In this document: in pieces, positions 17,451 through 26,224 of the stretch
Position numbering within the stretch: position 1 is the stretch's first letter
Layout of the letters: the number at the start of each line of letters is the position of its first letter
From: Paenibacillus sp. 32352
Lineage (GTDB): Bacteria > Bacillota > Bacilli > Paenibacillales > NBRC-103111
Direction of reading: 5' to 3'
DNA: 64,000 nucleotides
Assembly (NCBI RefSeq): GCF_002042965.1
Contig: NZ_MZNT01000010.1
Location: 277,600-341,599 of the forward strand
The notes under the pieces: generated by a model
What the model saw: only the letters and a program-made list of their open reading frames with translations
The model's database searches: none
Told to the model about the DNA's origin: nothing
Program-made: the position numbers and the translations under genes

Positions 17451-19091
17451 TTACTTGTGTTGGGAGCGGACCAACTCCAGGATATCCTTGCCGAGGAAGG
17501 CTCTGTCCTTATTTTCTTTATACCAGGTATTCATGAATTCCTCGATCTGTTTGCCGCCGCCTCTCTCCCAGGCAGCTTTAGCATCTGCAATGGCCTGCTC
17601 AGGGGTATATTGGGCCCCACCAATAATGCCTTTGGTAAAGATGTCCTTCATTTCCTTGTCGATATTGGTATTGATCACTACCAAATCGCTCGGCAGGGTA
17701 GGCATATGCTCATAGTGACTCAGCGCGGGATACTGGGCCTCGGGATTAAGCAGAAACTCGTCGGCTTTCTTCAACATGTCCAGGCCAGCCTTCTGGTCAG
17801 GATCATTCACGTCGAACGCAGTGGTGGAAATCAGAAGCGGATTCTCTGGGATTGAGTAGAACATGGAGTAGTCCATGGCCCAATCCAGCTCCTTGGCATT
17901 CTTCGCAGGATCAATGACCTTGGGAAAACCGTCCTCGCCTTTCTTCCAATGCTCTCCCTCAATTCCTTTCTTCAAAATTAGGGCATTCTCCGGCTTGATG
18001 ATGAAGTTAATATATTCCATAGCTGCCTTGGGATCCTTGGCCGCGGCATTGATCACCGTGGTCATTTGAACTGGATTGACCACATGATGAACGAATTGTC
18101 CCATAGAAGACCTTGGCTGCGCCATCGGCGCAATCTCCGCCCCCGGAACAACCTTGCGGAGCGTTTTAACGTCCGTTACCGTATTCTCAAACCAGTTGGT
18201 GATAGCAGGAGGAAGATAAACGCCTATTTTTCCGTTCAGAAAATCCTGCTTGGCTTTGGCTCCATTCTTGTCCGCCAAGTAATCCTTATCGATAAGCCCT
18301 TCTTCAAATAATCTTTTCTTGAATTTAAGAGACTCCAGCGAATTATCCCAAGTCCTGACAATTTTGTCATCATTGGAGATTTTCCAGCCGTACGAGCCGA
18401 ACATGGAATCCACCATGCCATCCGAGGTGTAGCTCATATTGGTTCCATAAGTATCCTTCTTCCCGTTGCCGTCAGGGTCCTGCTCAACGAATGCTTTCAG
18501 AACGACAAGCAATTCGTCGGTGGTCTTCGGAACCTCTAGCTTCAGCTTTTTCAGCCAATCCATCCGGATAAAGGCTACACTCTGCAGGTGGGGCTCATTA
18601 ATTTTGCCGATTTCGTAAAGCTTGCCGTCCGGCTTGGTGCCTATTTTGCGAAGCTGGGGGTACTTCTCCAGCAGCTTCTGGTATTCAGGGGCATATTGCA
18701 AGTAATCATCCAAAGGCATCAATTGCTTCTGCTGGTACAGGGAATTCCTGAATCCCGTATCATAATCATTGACAATATCCGGCGCACTGCCCGATGCGAA
18801 CAACACATTCAGCTTCTTGACTGCCTCTGCCCGGGCCACCGGCACATACTTGGCCGTAACGGGAGAATGCTCATTGATCCACTTGGTCCAACGGTTGTCC
18901 TCAACCGTTCCCTCCGCTGCAGGAATATTGCCTCTGTCATAATTGGAAACGGTAATTGTGGCTTTTCCTTCAGCTTGCCCTCCTGCCCCTTCTTCCTTTT
19001 GGCTGCAACCAGCTGCCCCTGCCGCCATAACCGCCGACAGTCCCAGCGCTAACGTGATCTTCATTTTTGGTGCGAATGTTTGTCCAAACAT
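17451..19091 (-). CDS. Extracellular oligosaccharide-binding lipoprotein, LipO-like
   Basis: This 546-residue lipoprotein has its lipobox at GAAGC, residues 25-29, and the mature part of a large family 1 solute-binding protein. It carries the motif DIVNDYDTGFRNSLYQQKQLMPLDDYL, a DPDGNGKKDTYG calcium-loop-like segment, and a long C-terminal lobe. LipO-type proteins of about 500-560 residues pair with LplB/LplC permeases, and those genes lie directly upstream on the same strand. GH105 follows. The likely ligand is an unsaturated pectic oligosaccharide, inferred from the GH105 and GH43 neighbours. Confidence 0.93.
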   Translation of the reverse strand: MFGQTFAPKMKITLALGLSAVMAAGAAGCSQKEEGAGGQAEGKATITVSNYDRGNIPAAEGTVEDNRWTKWINEHSPVTAKYVPVARAEAVKKLNVLFASGSAPDIVNDYDTGFRNSLYQQKQLMPLDDYLQYAPEYQKLLEKYPQLRKIGTKPDGKLYEIGKINEPHLQSVAFIRMDWLKKLKLEVPKTTDELLVVLKAFVEQDPDGNGKKDTYGTNMSYTSDGMVDSMFGSYGWKISNDDKIVRTWDNSLESLKFKKRLFEEGLIDKDYLADKNGAKAKQDFLNGKIGVYLPPAITNWFENTVTDVKTLRKVVPGAEIAPMAQPRSSMGQFVHHVVNPVQMTTVINAAAKDPKAAMEYINFIIKPENALILKKGIEGEHWKKGEDGFPKVIDPAKNAKELDWAMDYSMFYSIPENPLLISTTAFDVNDPDQKAGLDMLKKADEFLLNPEAQYPALSHYEHMPTLPSDLVVINTNIDKEMKDIFTKGIIGGAQYTPEQAIADAKAAWERGGGKQIEEFMNTWYKENKDRAFLGKDILELVRSQHK

Positions 19092-19135
19092 GTGGAATCC
19101 CCCTCATCCTTCTATGATTTATTTCATTGTTGCCG

Positions 19136-20014
19136 CTAACCCTTGATTGAGCCAAGCATAATGCCCTTGACAAAATATTTCTGCAGGAACGGATATACCA
19201 CCAGCATGGGCACAACCATAACCATAACCCCAACCGCTTTCAGCTTTTCGGATACCATCTCCTGCTGCTGCATCATATCCATGGCCGACATATTGAAGTT
19301 CCCCTGAATTTGCAGCATCCCCTGGACGATAACAGTAAGATTCTGCAAATTCGTCTTATTGATGTAAAGAATAACACTCATGAACATGTTCCAGTAGCCC
19401 ACTCCGTAGAATAACGTCAGCGTAGCCAGCATGGGAAGAGACAAGGGCAGTATGATGCGCATGAGCAGTTGGACCTCGCCACAGCCATCCATCTGGGCAG
19501 ATTCCGCCACTTCTCCCGGGATGCTCTCAAAATAGCTTTTCATAATCAGCATATTATAGGTGCTGATCAGCCCGCCAAGCCAGAGGGACCAGTAAGTGTT
19601 GGTCAAATGCAAGCTGTTCATGACCAGATAGGTAGGGATCATGCCTCCGCTGAAAAGCATGGTGAACAATGCAGCTGTTGTGATCGGCTTGCGGGCATAC
19701 AGGTAACGGCGGGATAAGGGATAGGCCGTCAGCACCGTGGCCAGCATGCTCAAGGCCGTTCCGCATAAGGTAATGATCACGCTGTTGGTAAAGGCGCGCA
19801 AGGCTGGCGTATTCTCAAAAAAGTATTGGTAAACAGTGAAATCAAGCCCCACCGGCCAGAACCAGACCTGGCCCAGGTCAACCGCGTGCCCGGAGCTTAC
19901 GGACAGCGCAATCAGATGCAGGAAAGGCAGGATGCAGGTGAGCGAAATAATGATCAATACCACGTGAATAAGGATGACAAAAATTTTTCCGCCTGTGGAT
20001 TCTCTCAAGAGCAT
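19136..20014 (-). CDS. Carbohydrate ABC transporter permease, LplC type
   Basis: I choose the ATG at 20014, which has AAAGAAGGGAGGG before it, over the frame opening at 20104; this gives about 292 residues. Six membrane segments are visible, the first at about residues 12-35. The EAA loop is EVAESAQMDGCGEVQLLMRI, with LPLSLP after it. The C-terminus VKGIMLGSIKG is typical. The start lies 13 bp after the stop of its partner permease, and the binding-protein gene begins 44 bp downstream. Confidence 0.93.
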   Translation of the reverse strand: MLLRESTGGKIFVILIHVVLIIISLTCILPFLHLIALSVSSGHAVDLGQVWFWPVGLDFTVYQYFFENTPALRAFTNSVIITLCGTALSMLATVLTAYPLSRRYLYARKPITTAALFTMLFSGGMIPTYLVMNSLHLTNTYWSLWLGGLISTYNMLIMKSYFESIPGEVAESAQMDGCGEVQLLMRIILPLSLPMLATLTLFYGVGYWNMFMSVILYINKTNLQNLTVIVQGMLQIQGNFNMSAMDMMQQQEMVSEKLKAVGVMVMVVPMLVVYPFLQKYFVKGIMLGSIKG

Positions 20015-20027
20015 TTCCCTCCCTTCT

Positions 20028-20984
20028 TTAGAATAATCCCTGATCGAATTTACGGGCCAAGGCGTTGGCCGACAGCACAAGTACCAGGCCGACGAAGGAT
20101 TCAAACAAGCCCATGGCTGTGGTCAGGCCGAATTGGGCCTGCTGCAGCCCCACTTTGTACACGTAGGTGCTGATGACCTCCGCTTTCTGCAGGACAGTGG
20201 GATTCTGCAAATTGTAAACCTGGTCAAACCCTACTTCCATCAAACGGCCCATGCCAAGAATCAGCAGCAGGATAATCGTAGGACGGATACCCGGCAGGGT
20301 GATATGCCAAATCTGCCTAAGCTTGCCTGCACCGTCCATCCCCGCGGATTCGTACAGGCTGGGGTCAATGCCGGAGATAGCGGCGAGATAGATAATAGCG
20401 CTGAAGCCCATCTCCTTCCACATGCCGGAGCCGACAAAGATGGCGATCCATGAGTTTGTGCGGTACAGGAAGGGCACCGGCTCCATCCCCCATTGGCCCA
20501 GCAGCTTGTTGATGGTGCCGCCGTCGATGGAGAACAGGGTCAGGATAATGCCCGCAACGATAACCCAGGACAAAAAATGAGGCAGATAAATAATGGTCTG
20601 AATCCAGCGCTTCAGCCAGCTCTTCCGAACCTCATTCAAGGCAATGGCGATAAGAATCGGCGCAGGGAACCCGAAGACCAGGTTCAGAACGCTTAGGGTG
20701 AGGGTATTCCAGATAATTTGCAGCGTGACGTTGGACTGGAACAAAATCTCGAAATATTTCCATCCCACCCACGGACTTGACCATATGCCATCGTGAAAGT
20801 TGTAGTTCTTGAAAGCTATCACAAGACCGCCCATAGGCAAGTAACGGAATATCAGATAATAAAGCACTCCCGGTATAAGCATGACAAATAGCGGAATATT
20901 CTGCCGAAACCGCTTTGTCTGGTAAAAAGCTTCTTTGGCTGCCGGTACTCTATCTGTTCCTACGGCGGCAGGCGTCGTTTTCAT
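20028..20984 (-). CDS. Carbohydrate ABC transporter permease, LplB type
   Basis: This 318-residue permease is the first gene of the second import operon. The first membrane segment is at about residues 32-52 (LFVMLIPGVLYYLIF). The EAA loop is YESAGMDGAGKLRQIWHI, followed by TLPGI, near residues 210-235. The C-terminus ARKFDQGLF fits the family. The minus-strand promoter region 21035-21099 upstream carries the 39-bp element shared with the GH43 gene. Confidence 0.93.
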   Translation of the reverse strand: MKTTPAAVGTDRVPAAKEAFYQTKRFRQNIPLFVMLIPGVLYYLIFRYLPMGGLVIAFKNYNFHDGIWSSPWVGWKYFEILFQSNVTLQIIWNTLTLSVLNLVFGFPAPILIAIALNEVRKSWLKRWIQTIIYLPHFLSWVIVAGIILTLFSIDGGTINKLLGQWGMEPVPFLYRTNSWIAIFVGSGMWKEMGFSAIIYLAAISGIDPSLYESAGMDGAGKLRQIWHITLPGIRPTIILLLILGMGRLMEVGFDQVYNLQNPTVLQKAEVISTYVYKVGLQQAQFGLTTAMGLFESFVGLVLVLSANALARKFDQGLF

Positions 20985-21060
20985 GGCTTCCCCTTCTTTC
21001 CTGATGAAAGTTTTTGTTGGATGTGATGCTTATAATGTACCGCGGTTCGTCCATTCCGGG

Positions 21061-21099
21061 CCTTAAAAATCTTTAGGTCTTTCTGTGCGATTTTTGTTT
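21061..21099 (-). promoter_or_regulatory. Candidate regulator-binding element, copy 1 (permease operon)
   Basis: This 39-bp stretch matches 25179-25217 at about 35 positions, including an identical core CTTTAGGTCTTTCTGT followed by GCGATTTTTGTT or ACGATTTTTGTT. It lies about 77 bp before the permease start. A possible -10 region (TACATT, complementary to 21035-21040) is 20 bp beyond its edge on the minus strand, the spacing expected for an activator bound next to RNA polymerase. The local YesN-type regulator is the natural candidate. Confidence 0.65.
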
Positions 21100-21258
21100 C
21101 TCCTTCAAATCAGCAGGGAGCCTCACGGAAAAGGGCAGCACTGGGTCTGTTTCAAAAGTCATCAGCCGAACACGCCCTATGCCCGCTTGGAATACCGTTC
21201 CGCCAACATCCCCCCTCCGCAAATCCTACGCCCTGACAAATCCGCCTATGCGGAACGC

Positions 21259-21305
21259 AAAAAACCAAGGAGCCGGGCGGACGTTCCCTTGGCTCCTTGG
21301 TTTTT
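21259..21305. terminator. Bidirectional Rho-independent terminator
   Basis: Perfect arms AAAACCAAGGAGCC and GGCTCCTTGGTTTT enclose a 16-base loop, with A and T runs on the outer sides. It ends the GH43 transcript on the minus strand, after the decayed SLH tail. Confidence 0.85.
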
Positions 21306-21329
21306 AAACCTGTGATCCACTCAATGGCT

Positions 21330-21745
21330 TTAGTTGCTACGCCAGGCTATAAAGCGCACGATCATGGCGGACACTTCGCCGCTGTCTGCAAAGCTTTTGC
21401 TATTGTTGCTTGCAGCAGGCAGTCCAGCGTAACGGTGCGGGATAGTAATCAGTTGTTCCCGGGAAATAGAAGCTTCAGGGGTACCGCCATCACTGATCCC
21501 GGAAGCGGTAGCCCAGTCTTTCGCCTTGCTGTACCAATATTCGGTCTCAACGTCATGCAAACGGGCCAGCACGGTAAATAGCATGGCGCGTCAAGTCCCG
21601 GGAGAAAGATTTGCGATAGTATCCCCTTCGACATTCAACCAGGTGCTCCCATAGCCGGAGGACCATTCCATGGAGGGGTTGACCCCAGTGATGCGTCCAT
21701 CATTGGCCCCAACCGCTGTTTCATTGCTGCCCTTCGGGCGCAGCC
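21330..21745 (-). pseudogene. Decayed C-terminal Ig-like and SLH tail of the GH43 protein
   Basis: Just where the GH43 frame ends (21721), a second minus-strand frame continues sensibly. First comes an Ig-like piece (AVGANDGRITGVNPSMEWSS, then NVEGDTIANLSPGT), next an in-frame TGA at 21591-21593, then an SLH-domain piece (LFTVLARLHDVETEYWYS, DWATASGISDGGTPEASISR, SKSFADSGEVSA) with an internal deletion before IVRFIA. The stop falls at 21330. I read this as the former cell-wall anchor of the enzyme, lost by a frameshift near 21740 and at least two deletions. The terminator still lies at its far end. Confidence 0.75.
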
Positions 21746-24700
21746 TTCGGTCCTCCGATAACCATCGCTTTGAAATCGTCAAAGTCGATGGAGGCGTTGG
21801 CATAGCCATCGATGCCGAACCGCTGGCCGGTCAGCTTGTCGCCGCCTGTGTGCCGGAAGTTGTAGTCAGTGGCCACCTCAACATCGTCTATATAGACGGT
21901 ATAAGTCTTGGCGTCCCAGTTTGCCACCATTTTGATTTTGTACCATGTATTGTACTGAAAGTCTTTGACTTTGACCTTAGTGGACGGTCCATTCTGGACT
22001 ATAATTTTCCCCATATCAAAAGCCGTGACCATGGAATAATTGCCTGTGCCGCTGTCATTTCGCATCATGGCGCCATTGGCGTACTGGAAGCTGGTGTTTA
22101 GTCTGGCACGGTATTCGATGACGATACGCTGATCCGCCTCAGCCTTAACTTCGCCTGCATACGGTAGGAGCAGGTTTGCCTTGCCCGAGGTAGCGGTTGT
22201 AGTCAGCCGGAGGAATTTATTCCCGGCCTCTTCCTGCACAGTGGCGGTAGCGCCATTGGTTAGATCTTCGGTGGTAATGCCGTAAGGGTATTTGCCAACC
22301 GTATCGCCGGAGAAATCCCGGTAAGCGTTATACATTACGCCGTCCCGAATGCTGTTCAGCGAACCTAACAAAGCTGCTTCCGCTTGAGCAAGCTTATCTA
22401 GTTCCTCGTTAAACTGTTCTTTACTCAGATCGGCGTTTGCAGCCATTTCTTCCGCCTTGTTCACTTCGGCCACGAAGGCATCATACTTGGATTGGCTATA
22501 GTTGCCCAGCCCGTCACCCAAAGGATAGGAGAAGTTGGCCAGCTTGTTTCGGAGTTGATTCACAATCTCATCAAGGCCCCATCCCGGAATAACGTTTACG
22601 GAAACGGTGGAAGGAAAATCACGGCCATCCAGCTTCAGGGTGACAGGCACCTGAACAGTACCAAGGGAGTTGAGGTCAAGTCCCTCCGGTTCCCAGCTGA
22701 CAACCTCAGCCTTCTTCGGCTGGCTGTTGTAGACAACATCAACAACGCTGGGCAGCTTAGGGGCCACTCCGGAAGGAATCTTCACTACTGAAGTAACCTG
22801 AACCACATCAGAAGCTGCAATAACGGTCAAGTTGAGCTCTGCTTTCTTGCCGTTGTATTCTGCTGTAATAAGAGCTGTGCCCGGTTTAACCGCATATACC
22901 GATTGGGTCACAGAATCCGAATCAATCCTGACCACCCCAGGATCGCTGCTGGTATACCGGGCAGTCGCTGTCACATTCTGAACCTCATAGTTGTTATAGT
23001 GTGCCGTTACCTGCAATGGTCCGCTTGTCTGCCCGCTGGTCAGGATGCGGTGCAATCCGCCGAAGGCAACGGACTGCACAGCTCTAGGATCCGCAGAAAC
23101 GGTAACCGTGGCTGTGGCTGTTTTCCCGTTATATGTGGCGGTGATTGTGGTACTGCCCGCACTTACAGCCTTAACCCTAACCCCACCGTCAATAACGGCG
23201 ACCTTCGTATTGGAAGAACTGAAGATTGCTCCTGTGTCAACAGCGGTATAGGTAGCGTCTGTTACGGTATACAGGGGCAAGCTGCGGGTTTCACCCAATC
23301 CGAGCGTGTACCCCGGGGCATCGAATAGCATTTCCGAGGTTTCCAGCTTAAATATATCCAGGCTGTCGATTTCGGCAAAGTTGTTCCCCTTCGAGAAGCG
23401 GAGAATATTGTCGCCTTCCTTCAGAAAGACCTTCGCCGCGGAAAGTCCCCAACGATTCACGCCGGAATAGACGATGTTCAAATTGACGCCAGAGTTCCCG
23501 TTGATCGACAAAATATGGGAAGCATCGGCCGCATTGGGCGAGCCGTTGGCATTGCGCACGGACAGCATGTAAAATCCCGTCTCCGGCACATTGACAGTAA
23601 ACTGGGCATAATCACGAGCGTTCTTGATGTTGGCGACCTTCATCCCGCCGGAAGCGGTGGCCTCCATCCGGACAGCGGGAGAGGTTTCACCGCCCGGATC
23701 CTTTACCAACAGCGCGTTTTCCGCTTCATAGCGCTTCCGCGCCGGCTCGCCCGAAGGCGTGGCAATCGGCAGGTTCGGATCGGCAGGCTCTCCCAGGTTT
23801 GGTGTATTGTCTGTATTCCAGGTGAATTTCTGCCCGTGGACTTTGCGGGTCCATCCCGCTCCTGGCCAGCGGGCCGCATGGTAGATAATCCAGTCCTCTG
23901 TGCCGTCAGGAGACGTGACGATGCTGTGGTGGCCCGGGCCATAAACACCGTTGGCGCTGGAGAAGATCGGCTTGTCTTTTTTCACCCAAGAGTCCGGATT
24001 CATCAAATCGTCGCCGATCTTGGCCGTGATCAGCCCGAGACAATAACTGTCGGTCCAGCTTCCGTTTGCGGAATAGACCAGATTGATTGTGTCGCCCTTT
24101 ATCGTGACTTGCGGGCCTTCATTGATGCGGGCCGGGGACGATTCCCAATCATATTGAGACGTGGAGAGCAATACCCGTTCCGAACTGATGGTCCGCGGAT
24201 CACTCATCTGTGCGATATATAAATTTTGGAAGCTTCCATCCGTTTCTTCCCAACCGGACCAGATGAAATAATGCTGCTCGCCCACCGTCAGCACAGTGCC
24301 GTCGATCGCCCAACGGTCGGCAGGATCGGTAATCTTCCCTTTGAACTCCCAGGAGCCGGTCAACGGATCTTCGCTCGCGTTCTCCAGCACGTACATGCGG
24401 TGGTTAGCGTTGGTTCCGTTGTCGGCTGCAAAGTAAATAAACCATTTGGATTGACCGTCGGTATCTTTGAGATAATGCATTTCCGGCGCCCAAACATTGG
24501 AACTGTACATAGTGCCCTTAACCGGCGACCAGGCCAGACGCCTCTCGCCCGCCTCCAGGCCGGTGATCGTCTTCGCTCTACGGATCATGACGCCGCTAGC
24601 GTTGGCAAAAACGTTGTAGTAATAGCCATCCGTGTGCTTGTAAACCCAAGGGTCGGCTCCCGTCTGCATGATGACATTATAGAAATCGGACACATTCTTC

Positions 24701-24837
24701 CCCTCCTGTGAAAACGCCGGCATCGAATCCGCCGTACCCGGCGACGGCTCTGCAGCCCCGGCTAATCCGCTCCATTGCGGCAGCATCAGCAGCACTGCGA
24801 GACAAAGCAGTAGATGTCTGAAGTTATTTTTGACCAT
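21721..24837 (-). CDS. Secreted GH43-family arabinanase/xylosidase-type enzyme, multidomain
   Basis: I start at ATG 24837, seven bases after AGGAGG, giving 1038 residues. A signal peptide covers about residues 1-30. The GH43 propeller (about 45-360) shows the three acidic residues: Asp in GADPWVYK (base), Asp in WAIDGTVL (modulator) and Glu in INEGPQVTI (acid). A CBM6-like module (RYEAENA to IDSLDIFKLE, about 370-510) follows, then two bacterial Ig-like repeats, a Big_4-like segment, a helical FIVAR-like stretch (about 780-850) and a LamG/DUF1080-like C-terminal domain (YIDDVEV). It would release arabinose- or xylose-type side chains outside the cell. The frame ends in GPKAAPEGQQ, where a frameshift removes an SLH anchor. 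Confidence 0.9.
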   Translation of the reverse strand: MVKNNFRHLLLCLAVLLMLPQWSGLAGAAEPSPGTADSMPAFSQEGKNVSDFYNVIMQTGADPWVYKHTDGYYYNVFANASGVMIRRAKTITGLEAGERRLAWSPVKGTMYSSNVWAPEMHYLKDTDGQSKWFIYFAADNGTNANHRMYVLENASEDPLTGSWEFKGKITDPADRWAIDGTVLTVGEQHYFIWSGWEETDGSFQNLYIAQMSDPRTISSERVLLSTSQYDWESSPARINEGPQVTIKGDTINLVYSANGSWTDSYCLGLITAKIGDDLMNPDSWVKKDKPIFSSANGVYGPGHHSIVTSPDGTEDWIIYHAARWPGAGWTRKVHGQKFTWNTDNTPNLGEPADPNLPIATPSGEPARKRYEAENALLVKDPGGETSPAVRMEATASGGMKVANIKNARDYAQFTVNVPETGFYMLSVRNANGSPNAADASHILSINGNSGVNLNIVYSGVNRWGLSAAKVFLKEGDNILRFSKGNNFAEIDSLDIFKLETSEMLFDAPGYTLGLGETRSLPLYTVTDATYTAVDTGAIFSSSNTKVAVIDGGVRVKAVSAGSTTITATYNGKTATATVTVSADPRAVQSVAFGGLHRILTSGQTSGPLQVTAHYNNYEVQNVTATARYTSSDPGVVRIDSDSVTQSVYAVKPGTALITAEYNGKKAELNLTVIAASDVVQVTSVVKIPSGVAPKLPSVVDVVYNSQPKKAEVVSWEPEGLDLNSLGTVQVPVTLKLDGRDFPSTVSVNVIPGWGLDEIVNQLRNKLANFSYPLGDGLGNYSQSKYDAFVAEVNKAEEMAANADLSKEQFNEELDKLAQAEAALLGSLNSIRDGVMYNAYRDFSGDTVGKYPYGITTEDLTNGATATVQEEAGNKFLRLTTTATSGKANLLLPYAGEVKAEADQRIVIEYRARLNTSFQYANGAMMRNDSGTGNYSMVTAFDMGKIIVQNGPSTKVKVKDFQYNTWYKIKMVANWDAKTYTVYIDDVEVATDYNFRHTGGDKLTGQRFGIDGYANASIDFDDFKAMVIGGPKAAPEGQQ

Positions 24838-25444
24838 GTACAATCCTCCTTGGAATCATATCATCCTATTGTCTACGGCGTTCGTGCTACCTAGAGAAGC
24901 AATAGATTATCCGCGGTACGAACTGTAGAATCACCTCCCTTCAGCCCAGCTGAGACTGACCAACGCAGCTTTGCTTGTCTGTTATCTTGCTGATGACAAG
25001 CTGGAATTCTTTTCGGGGAGCCCGCAGGGATCTATCCCATCACCTCACAACAAACAAACCAATTTTATGTGGAGCTTTCGGCAGACAGGAATGATCGCTC
25101 GCAATAAATCGCTTTCATTTTCACTATGAGCTTCGCTCCATGGATGCCTACACTATACTGTGACCCTTCCTTTCTTGACCTTAAGATTCTTTAGGTCTTT
25201 CTGTACGATTTTTGTTATTTACCCGCAGCCGGACAGTCCGTTTGAAAGCGGAATTACTACAATCACAAACGGATAATGGCAAGACTAAAAAGCATGAGTC
25301 CAGTACAGTACCGAACTCATACCCAAAACACTACCTAACCATACATTGTCTAACAGGCTTTGTATTCAGTTATGAATCTTTAGTGACGTCTATATAGCCT
25401 CCACTATCGAAGCATATTAAATGATTAAAGCATTAAATGATTTA
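24838..25444 (-). promoter_or_regulatory. Long leader of the GH43 gene with candidate regulator element, copy 2
   Basis: The stretch has no intact gene. At 25179-25217 lies the second copy of the element shared with 21061-21099. A TATAGT -10 box on the minus strand (complement of 25152-25157) is 21 bp beyond it, so the transcript would have an untranslated leader of about 300 bases. A GGGAGGTGATT near 24940 could start a tiny leader peptide. At 25378-25397 a solitary insertion-sequence end matches the terminal repeats of the element at 32793-33461 with one mismatch. Confidence 0.6.
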
Positions 25445-25597
25445 CTACTCTATTCCAGAAAAAGAAAGAAGGTAAATACGGCAGACATCAAAGTTCATGT
25501 ATGTTAGTTTTTCCCCGTCTGTGATAAGAAGAAACTGTGTACCATCGGTCGCCATAATCTTTTTCCCGGCATAATCAGCAACGTGCAATGTATTCAT
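25445..25597 (-). CDS. Small hypothetical protein, 50 residues
   Basis: An ATG at 25597 has AAAGGAG ten bases before it and opens 50 codons ending in TAG. The product is acidic and amphipathic (MNTLHVADYAGKKIMATDGT, then ITDGEKLTYMNFDVCR), with no membrane segment. It starts 29 bp after the stop of the zinc-binding gene on the same strand, so the two may be co-transcribed. I do not recognise a family. The good ribosome site and natural-looking composition support it. Confidence 0.5.
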   Translation of the reverse strand: MNTLHVADYAGKKIMATDGTQFLLITDGEKLTYMNFDVCRIYLLSFSGIE

Positions 25598-25626
25598 CTG
25601 CTCTCGGCTCCTTTGTGGGAACCGGC

Positions 25627-26163
25627 TTATTCAGCCGGTTCAATCTCTTTCACGTTTTCGCTTTGGCAATTGGGACAGCCTGGACTATACGAAAGGCAAT
25701 CCTCACATAAATGGAATCCGCAGTTTTCGCAGTATGGGGACGCAGCCATTTCCTGAAAATTCACTTCGCTGCACCAATCGCAATCGGAACTTTCGATTTC
25801 CGTGCATTGTTCCTTTGACTTTTCACAAAGGCTGGAAAGGCTCCAACCTGTTAGGATCATGAGCATGTTATCTATAGTGGTCTTTTCCTGATCGTTGGCA
25901 GAATGATAAGCCTTGATTAACTGCGCGCCCTTTTCTACTGCATTTGTCCCGAAGCTTGGCGACGATCTGCTGCGAAGCGCCCGTCGCTTGCGCATTGGAA
26001 TTGTGCAGCTGGGAAATGGACCGACATACGGTGCTGGAAAAATTCCGGGAGCTGGATCTGAAAGGGCTCGACCGGCTGATCGGATAATGGGGAGCAGCAG
26101 GACAAGCAAGGGCGGGCGGATTGCCGACCAAACGGGGGACGTTGCCGAGACTTGGAAATACAT
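25627..26163 (-). CDS. Cysteine-rich zinc-ribbon protein with doubtful 5' part
   Basis: The C-terminal 105 or so residues look genuine: a helical stretch (NAVEKGAQLIKAYHSAND), then four CxxC pairs (CDWC, CENC, CEDC, CPNC) that could bind two zinc ions, ending ENVKEIEPAE. The first 70 residues (up to about 25960) are Pro/Arg/Ser-rich, have no ribosome site before them, and do not look coded. No in-frame ATG with a ribosome site fits the good part. The gene is probably 5'-truncated or joined to foreign DNA near 25960. The family is unknown; zinc-ribbon proteins of this size often act in protein-protein contacts. Confidence 0.45.
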   Translation of the reverse strand: MYFQVSATSPVWSAIRPPLLVLLLPIIRSAGRALSDPAPGIFPAPYVGPFPSCTIPMRKRRALRSRSSPSFGTNAVEKGAQLIKAYHSANDQEKTTIDNMLMILTGWSLSSLCEKSKEQCTEIESSDCDWCSEVNFQEMAASPYCENCGFHLCEDCLSYSPGCPNCQSENVKEIEPAE

Positions 26164-26167
26164 TAAT

Positions 26168-26215
26168 AAAAGCAGGAAGCGCAGAGCCGCAAGCGGCCTG
26201 ATCTTCCTGCTTTTT
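26168..26215. terminator. Bidirectional terminator behind the RCC1/SLH gene
   Basis: Arms AAAAGCAGGAAG and CTTCCTGCTTTTT pair around a GC-rich loop, with runs of A and T outside. It lies 10 bases after the stop at 26225. Confidence 0.8.
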
Positions 26216-26224
26216 GTGCTTTTA

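Noticed and set aside
23515..24222. A 235-codon open frame on the plus strand
   Set aside because: It is the complement of the GH43 catalytic domain, whose motifs are unmistakable.
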